Source: UBA6623 sp965248235 (GTDB lineage Bacteria; Acidobacteriota; Terriglobia; Bryobacterales; UBA6623). Taken from it: 64,000 nt of DNA. This document shows, piece after piece, positions 42,613-50,765 of this stretch. The notes beneath the pieces were generated by a model. That model made no database searches and had not been told where the DNA came from. It saw only the letters and a program-made list of their open reading frames with translations. The first letter of the stretch is position 1, and each line of letters begins with the position of its first letter. The position numbers and the translations under genes are program-made. The stretch covers positions 124,001 through 188,000 of the forward strand of contig CBDFIU010000002.1 in the NCBI GenBank assembly GCA_965248235.1. Direction: 5' to 3'.

Positions 42613-44412
42613 ATGACGCGACGATTCCTTCTCGGGCTTCTTGTAATTCCGCTTCTTGGCGCTCTGTCCTGTACGTCGGCCGAAAGTCCGCAACAACGCG
42701 CCGATCGTTTCCTTTTGATGTACAACAGCATCGCCCAAAAACTCTACGCCGTGGCGGGTGAAGCGAGCTGGAAGGCCTACACCGATGTTACCGAACAGCA
42801 TGTCGGCGAACGCATCGCCGCTGACCGGGCCTTCGGAGCCTTCGCCGGAAGCAACTACGTCATCGAAGAGACCAAGGCGCTGCTCGATCGTAAGGCCGAG
42901 TTGGACGACCTAGCCGTTCGCCAACTCGAAAAGATTCTGCTGTCGGCCGCGCAATACCCCGGAACCATTCCCGATGTCGTCAACGCCCGCATCGAGCAAG
43001 AGGCCAAGCAGAGCGCCGTGCTCGATACCTTCAGCTATTGCGCCGACAAACGGGGTGAGAACTGCCGCAAGACAGTCACGCCGAACGAGATCGACAACAG
43101 TCTGCGCGACTCCCGCGATCTCATCGAGCGTAAGCGCATCTGGGAGCTTTCCAAGCAAGTCGGGCCGCCGCTCAAGCCCGGCCTCGTCGAATTGCGAAAG
43201 CTTCGCAATCAAGTCGCCCAAGAGATGGGCTACGACTCTTTCTTTGCGCTTCAGGTGGCCGATTACGGCATGAAGGTCGACGAGATGATGGCGATGATGG
43301 AGCGCTTTCAGAGCGACCTCAAGCCACTCTACGAGCAGCTCCACTGCTGGACGAAATACGAGTTGGCCGAGCGCTACGGACAACCGCCGCCCAAGCGCAT
43401 CCCGGCGCATTGGATCGGCAATCGTTGGGCGCAAGCCTGGCCGGGGTTGACCCAAGCCGCCGATCTCGATCCGCTATTCAAGGACAAATCGCCGGAATGG
43501 ATCGTCGAGCAGGGCGAGCGGTTCTACACCTCGCTCGGGATGCGGGCATTGCCCCAAAGCTTTTGGGAAAGATCGGACCTCTACCAGTTGCCGCCCGAGG
43601 CGACGCGCAAGAAGAACACCCACGCCTCGGCTTGGCATCTCGATCTTGAACAAGATGTTCGTTCGCTGATGAGCGTCGAGGCGAACTACCGCTGGTTCCA
43701 GACCTCGCATCATGAACTGGGCCATGTGTATTATTTCATGGCGTACTCGAATCCCGACGTGCCTCTGACCTTGCGAGAGGGGGCCAACCGCGCCTTCCAC
43801 GAAGCGGTCGGCGACTTAATCGGCATCGCCGCGCGGCAACCGGCTTACCTGCGGCAAATCGGTCTGTTGCCCGAAGATCAGCAAATCGACGAAATCCAAT
43901 GGCTGCTCGATGAAGCCTTGAATGAAGCTGTCGCGTTCATTCCGTTCTCGGCCGGGACGATGTCATCGTTCGAACACGATCTCTATGAAGAAAATCTTTC
44001 CCCCGACGAGTTCAATCGCCGTTGGTGGGAGTACGCCGGCCGCTTCCAGGGCATCGAGCCGTCCGAGCCGCGCGGCGAGGAAAATTGCGACGCTTGCACC
44101 AAGACCCACATCAGCAACGACCCCGCCCAATATTACGACTACGCCATCGCGTTCGTCCTCAAGTATCAGCTCCACACCTACATCGCGAAAAACATCCTCA
44201 AGCAAGACCCACGCAACTGCAACTACTACGGCAACGAGGAAGTCGGGCGGTTCTTGTCGGAAATTCTACGGCTCGGCGCGACCCGAGACTGGCGCGAGGT
44301 GATCAAGGAAAAAACCGGCGAGGAAGTCAGCACCCGAGCCATGCTCGAATACTTCGCGCCCCTGATGGACTACCTACGAAAAGAAAACGCGGGGCGCGAC
44401 GTCAGCTGGTAG
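42613..44412 (+). CDS. M2-family peptidyl-dipeptidase lipoprotein (ACE-like)
   Basis: 599 residues. Lipoprotein signal RRFLLGLLVIPLLGALSC. Zinc site HHELGHVYYFMAYSNPDVPL (His near 366-370), followed by REGANRAFHEAVGDLIG giving the third ligand Glu. WFQTSHHELGH, KKNTHASAWHLD, ALNEAVAFIPFSA, and YYDYAIAFVLKYQLH also follow the angiotensin-converting-enzyme family, a single-domain bacterial form. It removes C-terminal dipeptides. Start ATG 42613. It probably sits at the outer or inner membrane facing the periplasm. Confidence 0.93.
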   Translation: MTRRFLLGLLVIPLLGALSCTSAESPQQRADRFLLMYNSIAQKLYAVAGEASWKAYTDVTEQHVGERIAADRAFGAFAGSNYVIEETKALLDRKAELDDLAVRQLEKILLSAAQYPGTIPDVVNARIEQEAKQSAVLDTFSYCADKRGENCRKTVTPNEIDNSLRDSRDLIERKRIWELSKQVGPPLKPGLVELRKLRNQVAQEMGYDSFFALQVADYGMKVDEMMAMMERFQSDLKPLYEQLHCWTKYELAERYGQPPPKRIPAHWIGNRWAQAWPGLTQAADLDPLFKDKSPEWIVEQGERFYTSLGMRALPQSFWERSDLYQLPPEATRKKNTHASAWHLDLEQDVRSLMSVEANYRWFQTSHHELGHVYYFMAYSNPDVPLTLREGANRAFHEAVGDLIGIAARQPAYLRQIGLLPEDQQIDEIQWLLDEALNEAVAFIPFSAGTMSSFEHDLYEENLSPDEFNRRWWEYAGRFQGIEPSEPRGEENCDACTKTHISNDPAQYYDYAIAFVLKYQLHTYIAKNILKQDPRNCNYYGNEEVGRFLSEILRLGATRDWREVIKEKTGEEVSTRAMLEYFAPLMDYLRKENAGRDVSW

Positions 44413-44421
44413 CGGGGGTAT

Positions 44422-45690
44422 ATGAGATTCCTTCTTGTGACCGTGCCCGTCACCGGCCACGTCAGCCCGATGCTGCCCGCGGCCAAGAAACTGGTCGAGC
44501 GCGGCCACGAAGTGCGGTGGTATACCAGCGCGCGATTTCAAGCAAAGATCGAGGCAACGGGCGCGCGCTTCATCGTGTTTCAAACGGCACGGACATCGAC
44601 TACGACAAGGCGAACGACCTGTTCCCGGAACGAACGAAACTAAAGGGGTTGGCCAAGCGAAATGGGATCTCAAGAGATTAGTGATCGACATTGCCGTTGA
44701 GCAGTGCGAGGACCTGGCAGCCATTCTCAACGACTTTCCGGCGGACATAATTCTCGGCGATAGTTTTGCATTCTCCGCGCTGTTCGCCGCCGAGCGAGCG
44801 GGTCTGCCTCTTGCGATGCTGAACATCACGAACCTGTTTGCGCGCAGCCGTGACACCGCTCCCGACGGCCTGGCCCTTGCCCCCAGTTCCACGACGCTCG
44901 GACGCATACGGAACCGTTTTCTGAATTGGCTTGTTTTACGAGTTCTTCCGCGCGATGTCAACCGCCATTGCAATCAGGCCCGGGCGCGCCTGGGGCTTCC
45001 CGCAGTCAAGGAAATGCTCTTCGAGTTGGCGATTCACCGCCCACGCTTGTTTCTGCAACCCACCATAAGTGCGTTTGAGTACCCCCGCGGCGATTTACCG
45101 AGTCAGGTGCATTTTGTAGGCGCTCTTCTTCCGGAAGCTCCCAGCGATTTTCTCCCGCCCTCGTGGTGGGATGAACTTAAGACCGAAAGGCCGGTTGTGC
45201 TGGTGACGCAAGGTACTCTTGCAACCGATCCAAACGAACTACTCGTTCCCGCCATACGTGGATTGGCGGGAGAAGACGTTTTGGTCGTGGCGACTACGGG
45301 CAACCGCCCCGTGGAGAATATCGGTGTAACACCCCTGCCCGCCAACGTACGATTGGAGCGATTCATCCCATTCGCCCATATCCTGCCCACGTTGATGTGA
45401 TGGTCACCAATGGCGGTTACGGCGGCGTCCACTTTGCCCTGACGCACGGCGTGCCGCTGGTGGCCGCCGGGAAGTCGGAAGACAAGGCGGAGATATGCGC
45501 CCGCATTGCGTGGGCCGGAGTCGGCGTCAACCTCAAGACACAGTCGCCCACGCCTTCCCAGGTCAGCGACGGCGTGAGGACGGTGTTGAAGGATCGAAGC
45601 TACCAGCACAAGGCGCGGGAGATGCAAGAGGAGTTTGGGCGCCTGGACCTACCGACCGCAGTGGCTGAATTGCTGGAGAAGTCGGGCTGA
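44422..45690 (+). pseudogene. UGT/MGT-type glycosyltransferase with three frameshifts
   Basis: One gene read in several frames. Start MRFLLVTVPVTGHVSPMLPA; middle DFPADIILGDSFAFSALFAA and RPVVLVTQGTLATDP; end HVDVMVTNGGYGGVHFALTH and GVPLVAAGKSEDKAEICARI, a UDP-sugar-binding signature. The frame shifts at about 44581-44584 (CAAACGG where CAAAACGG would restore FQNGTDIDYDKAND), at about 44655-44662, and at 45386-45388 (CCC where CCCC would restore LPHVDVMV). Each is a one-base loss. Either it is decaying or the assembly has base-call errors. Confidence 0.8.
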
Positions 45691-45738
45691 TCGCAAATTT
45701 CCGGATTCGGGTTTGCTTCTTCAGCCTTGCTCGTATCT

Positions 45739-46863
45739 TCAACCTTGCTCGTAAAGGTAGGCGGCTTCGACGTGACGGCTTCCGGAACCGTCATTGACGA
45801 CGAAACTCTCGCGCCGGTCCGGCCTTCCGCCGCTACCTTCCTCATGGCTCCAAGGCGATGCCGCCCCATGGCTCCAAAGCGATGCCGCTCCGAACTCCCC
45901 CTCTTTGCTGAGGGCATAGAATTGCAACCCGAACGCGAGCTTGTCCCGCCGATCCCCGTAGTTGCGCGAAACCCGCCGCAGCGCATCGAGGCAGGCCTGC
46001 TCGGGCCCCAGCCCGCGGCGCATGTTTTCGACAACCGTGTGGGCGCCGCAAATGCGAATATTCTCCTCGCCGCGGCCGGTCGAGCCGGCGGCGCCGACTT
46101 GCTGGTCCACGTAGAGGCCGGCGCCGATGATTGGGGAATCGCCGACGCGGCCGGGAATCTTCCAGGCCAGTCCGCTGGTTGTCGTGACTCCCGACATTTC
46201 TCCTCGACGATTGAGAGTGAGGCACGTGATCGTGCCCGTGGGGGGATTGGCCGCGACGTCTCGCGCCCAGGCGAGCTGATCGGGGTCTACACCAGGGAAA
46301 CGCCGCAACAGGGCTTGACCGCCGTCGGGTTCCGGCGCGTCGAGGCCGGGTCCCCAGTTGCCCCCGCGGGATTCTTTCCAGGTCAACCAAGCCAGCCGGG
46401 CACGCTCGGTGAGCAGATCTTCTTCGCTGAACCCATGGGCTTTGGAGAAGCGTAACGCTCCCTCGGCGACCATCATCACGTGATCGCTGCGTTCCATCAC
46501 GAGTTGCGCGACTTTCGACGGCGTCTTGACGCCGCGCAGCGAGGCGACCGAACCGGCGCGCGCCGTGGGGCCGTGCATGACGCAAGCGTCGAACTCGACG
46601 ACGCCCTCTTCGTTGGGCAGCCCGCCATAGCCGACGCTGGTGTCATCGGGGTCGAGTTCAACGATGTTGACGCCGGCGACAGCGGCGTCGAGGGTGTCCT
46701 CGCCGGCGCGTAGCATCTCGACGGCCCTCTCGCAGCAAGCCAGGCCATTCGCACTGGATACGGCGATGTCAACGTTAGGTTCAGCGGGGGCCGGTACGGC
46801 CGGAAGCGCCGCCGCGGACATGGTTGCCAGAGAGCCCTGGAAAAGGTTTCTGCGGGTGATCAT
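45739..46863 (-). CDS. Exported N(4)-(beta-N-acetylglucosaminyl)-L-asparaginase
   Basis: About 374 residues from the ATG at 46863. A Tat-type signal MITRRNLFQGSLATMSAAAL is followed by the Ntn-hydrolase fold. The nucleophile Thr after autocleavage is in NPPTGTITCLTLN, and TTTSGLAWKIPGRVGDSPII is the hallmark of glycosylasparaginase. It releases asparagine from glycoprotein N-glycan links. The C-terminal part contains a short tandem repeat (45843-45892) encoding GAAS(L/P)WSH twice. The frame is open to 47004 but without a signal. It would work with the extracellular glycosidases. Confidence 0.9.
   Translation of the reverse strand: MITRRNLFQGSLATMSAAALPAVPAPAEPNVDIAVSSANGLACCERAVEMLRAGEDTLDAAVAGVNIVELDPDDTSVGYGGLPNEEGVVEFDACVMHGPTARAGSVASLRGVKTPSKVAQLVMERSDHVMMVAEGALRFSKAHGFSEEDLLTERARLAWLTWKESRGGNWGPGLDAPEPDGGQALLRRFPGVDPDQLAWARDVAANPPTGTITCLTLNRRGEMSGVTTTSGLAWKIPGRVGDSPIIGAGLYVDQQVGAAGSTGRGEENIRICGAHTVVENMRRGLGPEQACLDALRRVSRNYGDRRDKLAFGLQFYALSKEGEFGAASLWSHGAASPWSHEEGSGGRPDRRESFVVNDGSGSRHVEAAYLYEQG
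45843..45892. repeat. Short in-frame tandem duplication
   Basis: CATGGCTCCAAGGCGATGCC and CATGGCTCCAAAGCGATGCC lie in tandem, differing at one base, inside the glycosylasparaginase gene. The unit is 24 bases (8 codons), so the frame is kept. Confidence 0.6.
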
Positions 46864-46910
46864 GGCCGTAGGGTAACAGGGGCGCTCACAGCCTGGAGGG
46901 CCGGCGAAGC

Positions 46911-46933
46911 GCAGGCCTGGAGACCTGCCCCAC
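46911..46933. repeat. Dispersed palindrome family B, copy 3
   Basis: GCAGGCCTGGAGACCTGCC then CCAC, as at 12278-12302 and 31806-31830. Located just upstream of the glycosylasparaginase gene. Confidence 0.75.
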
Positions 46934-47000
46934 CGCGAAGAGCGTCGCTCTACCCTGCCCTGCCCGGGGACCCACGCGCGCCGGTAGCGGCCGGCACGCC

Positions 47001-47312
47001 TCACTGCACGATGAAATGGATCTTGCGAATCCGAAACTGAGCCGGCTTTTCGCGCGGGATCTTGATGCGCAGCATGTTCTGATCGCCGCGTTTGTGGTCG
47101 GACAGCAGCTTGCTTTCGTAGAACTCATTTCGTTCGAGACGAATCGGATCGCCTTCGGAGAGGACTTGGGCCTCGATCATGGCCGAGTGCATCGGAAGCA
47201 ACAAGACAACTTTTCCGTTGCGGGGGTCGAGCCGCTTGACCTTCACGGTCAGTCCGCTCAGAAGCGGCGTCAGCGCGGCCGTCAGCACGAGGATACGAGC
47301 GAGCGATCTCAT
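47001..47312 (-). CDS. Small exported protein of unknown function
   Basis: 103 residues from the ATG at 47312, preceded by GGGAGGTG with good spacing. Signal MRSLARILVLTAALTPLLSG. The mature part is basic and beta-like (LTVKVKRLDPRNGKVVLLLP, PIRLERNEFYESKLLSDHKR). No family recognised. It is followed by repeat B and the glycosylasparaginase gene on the same strand. Confidence 0.65.
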   Translation of the reverse strand: MRSLARILVLTAALTPLLSGLTVKVKRLDPRNGKVVLLLPMHSAMIEAQVLSEGDPIRLERNEFYESKLLSDHKRGDQNMLRIKIPREKPAQFRIRKIHFIVQ

Positions 47313-47525
47313 TGGGACACCTCCCTGTGTCAGCCGCGGGTGTCTGTGTTGCATTGTTCGCCCGCCGCAGTGTTCTTATCGGACCGAGAGGAGCTGCGAA
47401 GAGCACCACCCTATAGGTGTGCCGCGGAATATTTCCATTCCGGTTCGGAAACCGGCGATTCAATGGGCAGATTCGGCGACTCGGGCGGAATCGGGGTGCC
47501 GGCAGGGCCCTTGGGTCTAGGCGGG

Positions 47526-48437
47526 TTAGTCGGGATCGACAGTATATTCGCTCGTTTCCACGACCTTGATTGGCTCGGATCCCTTGCCTTGGATGGGGAT
47601 TTCGGCGCGCAGAGTGCGGGTTGTTGTTTCTGAAGTAATCCATAATGTTCGCGGATTCACCAAGCGTTCCCCCTCGCCTGTGAGGCAGGCCTTCGATGAG
47701 TCGGCGGAAGCGGACGGGGGGGCCTTCAATGCGCCCCGCGCGACTTGATTAACCCGCTCGACGAGGTTTACCGGGTCGCTGTCAAAGAAAAAACGGGCGC
47801 GCAGGCAGGGGCCGCCGGGACATGCCGTCCAAGCGGCGAACAGGGTGGCGGTGTGGACTACGATCCTGCCGCCGCCGCGTAGCGGAACGTTTTCCTTCGA
47901 GGTCCAGGCTTCGCCGATGCGGATGACACGGCCGGCAAACCGTTCGACGCGGTCTTGCCACTCGGCCAGGTCGCCCTTTTTCAAGGAGGCGGCGTTAAAT
48001 AGGGGGCCGAAGCTCTGCATGAGTTGGGGCGGGAACTTTGATTTCAGGTTCTCGAGGATGCCGTCGTAACCGTCAATGGCGGTCGCCCGGCCCTCGGCGT
48101 TGACGGCATAAGTGAGCTTCACTCCGGCCATGGCGTCGATCATGGGACTGGCAACGGTCCGGCCGTCGCGGGCGAGGGAGTTGGAAAGGGTTTTCTTCTC
48201 GATCTGATAGCCGGTTTCGCTCTTGTGGACGGTCCAGCGGAAGCTCGTTTCACTGACATCCTTGTGAACGGTTTCGCCACGGGTAACGGTGCGGCCGCGA
48301 CGGATCAGGACGGTTTCGGCAAAGCCGTCGGGGGGAGCGAAACGGAAAGTGATTTCTTCGGCCGACAGAAGGGCGGCGATGCCGCAGAGTAGGCCGCAGC
48401 GGAGGGCGAAGACGGGAACGGGGAGTAGGGGCCGCAT
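47526..48437 (-). CDS. Exported protein of unknown function
   Basis: About 303 residues from the ATG at 48437, giving MRPLLPVPVFALRCGLLCGI as signal (the frame is open to 48857). Mature protein: ITFRFAPPDGFAETVLIRRG, DGYDGILENLKSKFPPQLMQ and FAAWTACPGGPCLRARFFFD, with two Cys pairs that could form disulfides. It ends KVVETSEYTVDPD. The FxPPDGxxF-type opening and the DGYDG segment resemble DUF6263-like acidobacterial proteins, but I am not sure. Function unknown. Confidence 0.65.
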   Translation of the reverse strand: MRPLLPVPVFALRCGLLCGIAALLSAEEITFRFAPPDGFAETVLIRRGRTVTRGETVHKDVSETSFRWTVHKSETGYQIEKKTLSNSLARDGRTVASPMIDAMAGVKLTYAVNAEGRATAIDGYDGILENLKSKFPPQLMQSFGPLFNAASLKKGDLAEWQDRVERFAGRVIRIGEAWTSKENVPLRGGGRIVVHTATLFAAWTACPGGPCLRARFFFDSDPVNLVERVNQVARGALKAPPSASADSSKACLTGEGERLVNPRTLWITSETTTRTLRAEIPIQGKGSEPIKVVETSEYTVDPD

Positions 48438-48490
48438 GTCTCTATTGTGAGGGATCCGCGGCACAGACCGGCGCGCGCCCAACGGCGGGT

Positions 48491-48549
48491 CCGGACAATC
48501 GCGCACAACATCCAGACGACCCCACCACCTACCGGACAATCGCGCACAA
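48491..48549. promoter_or_regulatory. Pair of 18-bp direct repeats between divergent genes
   Basis: CCGGACAATCGCGCACAA occurs at 48491-48508 and again at 48532-48549, identical, 41 bases from start to start (about four helical turns). They lie in the intergenic space between the minus-strand exported protein (start 48437) and the plus-strand hydrolase (start 48643). Suggests a transcription-factor binding pair; no regulator is known. Confidence 0.5.
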
Positions 48550-48642
48550 ACCGAGGACCACTTCGCCGGCCGACTCGTGAGAAAGTTATCGCAAGTCAAG
48601 CTTGACCCACAAGAAGAGAGCAGAGAAAGAAGGAGAAACATC

Positions 48643-49413
48643 ATGAAATCGATTAACATTGTCCGGTTCACAGCGATTGCGATCGCCGTATTCAGCGCCG
48701 CGAGCCTGCAAGCCCAATTGCCCGATCCCGGTCTCACGATTGACCCCGAGCGCACTGCCTTGGTCGTGACTGATCCGCAGAACGACTTCCTCAGCCCCGA
48801 GGGCGTGACCTGGGGCGTGGTCGGCAAAAGCGTGGAGGCCAACGGCACCGTCGCCAATATCGAAAGTCTGTTGAAGACCGCGAAGAAGGCGGATATGCCG
48901 GTCTTCGTCTCGCCTCACTACTACTACCCGACCGACCACGGCTGGCAGTTCGGCGGCGCGGTGGAAACCATGATGCACGGCATCAATATGTTCGATCGCA
49001 AGGGCGCGCTGACGACCGAGGATTTCGATGGTTCGGGGGCCGACTGGCTGGCCGTCTATAAGCCCTATCTCGAGGACGGTAAAACCGTCGTGACCAGCCC
49101 GCACAAGGTCTACGGACCCGAGACGAACGACCTGGTGCTGCAACTGCGCAAACGAGGCATCGACAAGGTCATCCTCGCCGGTATGTCGGCCAATCTTTGC
49201 ACCGAGTCGCATCTGCGCGAGTTGCTGGAGCAGGGTTTCGAAGTCGCGGTGGTGACCGACGCGACGGCGGCGGCGCAGGTTCCCGGCCTCGACGGCTACG
49301 CCGCGGCGCTGGTGAACTTCCGCTTCCTGGCGAGCGACGTGTGGACGACCGAAGAAGCGGTCGCGAAAATCAGCGGCGAGGAGCCGGAAGCGTCCGAGTC
49401 GGGCTCGGACTAG
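48643..49413 (+). CDS. Exported isochorismatase-fold cysteine hydrolase
   Basis: 256 residues from the ATG at 48643 (AAGGAG 8 bases upstream); the frame is open to 48577. Signal INIVRFTAIAIAVFSAASLQ. The isochorismatase-like domain: ALVVTDPQNDFLSPEGV has the catalytic Asp, SPHKVYGPET the Lys, GMSANLCTESHLRELLEQGF the Cys, then VVTDATAAAQVPG. These enzymes hydrolyse amide or vinyl ether bonds (nicotinamidase, carbamoylsarcosine). An export signal is unusual for them. A strong hairpin follows the gene at 49480. Confidence 0.85.
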   Translation: MKSINIVRFTAIAIAVFSAASLQAQLPDPGLTIDPERTALVVTDPQNDFLSPEGVTWGVVGKSVEANGTVANIESLLKTAKKADMPVFVSPHYYYPTDHGWQFGGAVETMMHGINMFDRKGALTTEDFDGSGADWLAVYKPYLEDGKTVVTSPHKVYGPETNDLVLQLRKRGIDKVILAGMSANLCTESHLRELLEQGFEVAVVTDATAAAQVPGLDGYAAALVNFRFLASDVWTTEEAVAKISGEEPEASESGSD

Positions 49414-49479
49414 GTATTCGGCCTCGAAGAACTGATGACCCGGGGCCGTAACGGTCCTCAAGGGCTGATTTCGAGGGAG

Positions 49480-49510
49480 GGACAGGCGGAAACGCCTGTC
49501 CTCTTTCTGT
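49480..49510 (+). terminator. Likely intrinsic terminator
   Basis: GGACAGGCG, loop GAAA, CGCCTGTCC (49480-49501), followed by TCTTTCTGT. Perfect 9-bp stem with a stable GNRA loop, about 65 bases after the isochorismatase-fold gene. The remaining gap to 49724 holds no other supported gene. Confidence 0.75.
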
Positions 49511-49724
49511 TGGGATTAGGCGGTTATGGGTGGCGGTGCGGAGTGGTCCCTGTTTCTGCTCTAACTCACATCGCCCCGTTCAGAGCCGCGGGCCGTGACA
49601 AGCGGCGCGAGGGGTTTCGGTTCCTTTTCGTACGTCGCGGCGGCCGCAGGCTCTAGACCTTCGGCGCCCGACGTATAAAGCCGCCCGGCTCGGCCGCCGA
49701 TCGAACACCTTGGGAGGGTTTTCG

Positions 49725-50696
49725 TTGACGGCACGGTTTGTCGGGTTTCTAGCGCTTGTGTTCGTTGTATTTGGGCAGGTCGCCGCGGCGGCCAACGCCC
49801 CGCCTCGCCGTGACACGGCCGGATGGGGCGTCAGCGGCCCGTATCCGATTGGGCGCGGGGACGTCCTCGAGATCACCGTTTTCGAGGTCGAGGAGCTCAG
49901 CCAATCGGTGGTGGTTGGTCCGCGCGGCATGATCTCGCTGCCGTTGATCGATGAGGTGGCGGTGGGCGGGCTGACGACGGCCGAAGTCGAAGCGACGCTG
50001 AAGCAGCGATACGGGCGCGGCCTGCTGCGCGATCCCCAGATCAGCGTGCGCGTCTCGGAATATCATAGTCGGCCCGTAAGCGTGTTGGGAGCAGTGCGAG
50101 AGCCGGGGGTCTATCAACTGCGGGGTCGGCGGCGGTTGGTCGAGGTGCTGGCGATGGCGGGCGGGCTTAGCGACGAGGTCGGCGAGACCGTGACGATCTC
50201 GCGCGGGCGGCCGGCGACGGCGGGTTCGCCCGAGGAAGCCGGTTACGGCGACGTTTCGCGGCGGGAGTTGCGCATCCCGTTACGGCGGGTTTTGCGGTTG
50301 CTCGACGAAGACGAGAGCAATCCCTTTATCGAACCGAACGATACCGTGCAGGTCGAAAAGGCCGGCTTGATCTATGTACTCGGCGCGGTGAAGCAGCCGG
50401 GCGGCTTCCCTGTCCGGCGGCGGGAAGACATCACGGTCTTGCGCGCGATTTCGATGGCCGGCGGGCTGGAGCGTCACTCCGCGCCGCAGAAATCGCGTGT
50501 GATCCGTCCCACCGAGTCGGGCAAGCAGGAGATCCCCGTTCGGGTCCGCGACATCTTGAGCGGTCGGCGCGACGATAGTCCGCTACGCGTCAACGATGTG
50601 CTCTTCGTTCCCGACAGCCGCGCGAAAAGCGCCCTGAGCCGAAGCTCCGAAGCTGTCTTGCAGATGCTGACCGGAATCGTCATCTGGCGGCGCTAG
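49725..50696 (+). CDS. Polysaccharide export protein, Wza-like
   Basis: About 323 residues from TTG 49725, which has GGGAGGG six bases upstream; TTG 49710 is the earlier alternative. Signal RFVGFLALVFVVFGQVAAAA. Poly_export opening YPIGRGDVLEITVFEVEELS and PRGMISLPLIDEVAVGGLTT, then two SLBB-type segments: PVSVLGAVREPGVYQLRGRR and LIYVLGAVKQPGGFPVRRRE. Forms the outer membrane or periplasmic channel for exopolysaccharide. Not a lipoprotein, since no lipobox Cys is seen. It precedes the Wzc-type partner. Confidence 0.9.
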   Translation: MTARFVGFLALVFVVFGQVAAAANAPPRRDTAGWGVSGPYPIGRGDVLEITVFEVEELSQSVVVGPRGMISLPLIDEVAVGGLTTAEVEATLKQRYGRGLLRDPQISVRVSEYHSRPVSVLGAVREPGVYQLRGRRRLVEVLAMAGGLSDEVGETVTISRGRPATAGSPEEAGYGDVSRRELRIPLRRVLRLLDEDESNPFIEPNDTVQVEKAGLIYVLGAVKQPGGFPVRRREDITVLRAISMAGGLERHSAPQKSRVIRPTESGKQEIPVRVRDILSGRRDDSPLRVNDVLFVPDSRAKSALSRSSEAVLQMLTGIVIWRR

Positions 50697-50765
50697 TCAG
50701 CTTTTCTCGCGGCTGTCGGGGCTTCGGGCTCCCACGGAGAGCGGCCCGTTTTTTCAACAACGATT

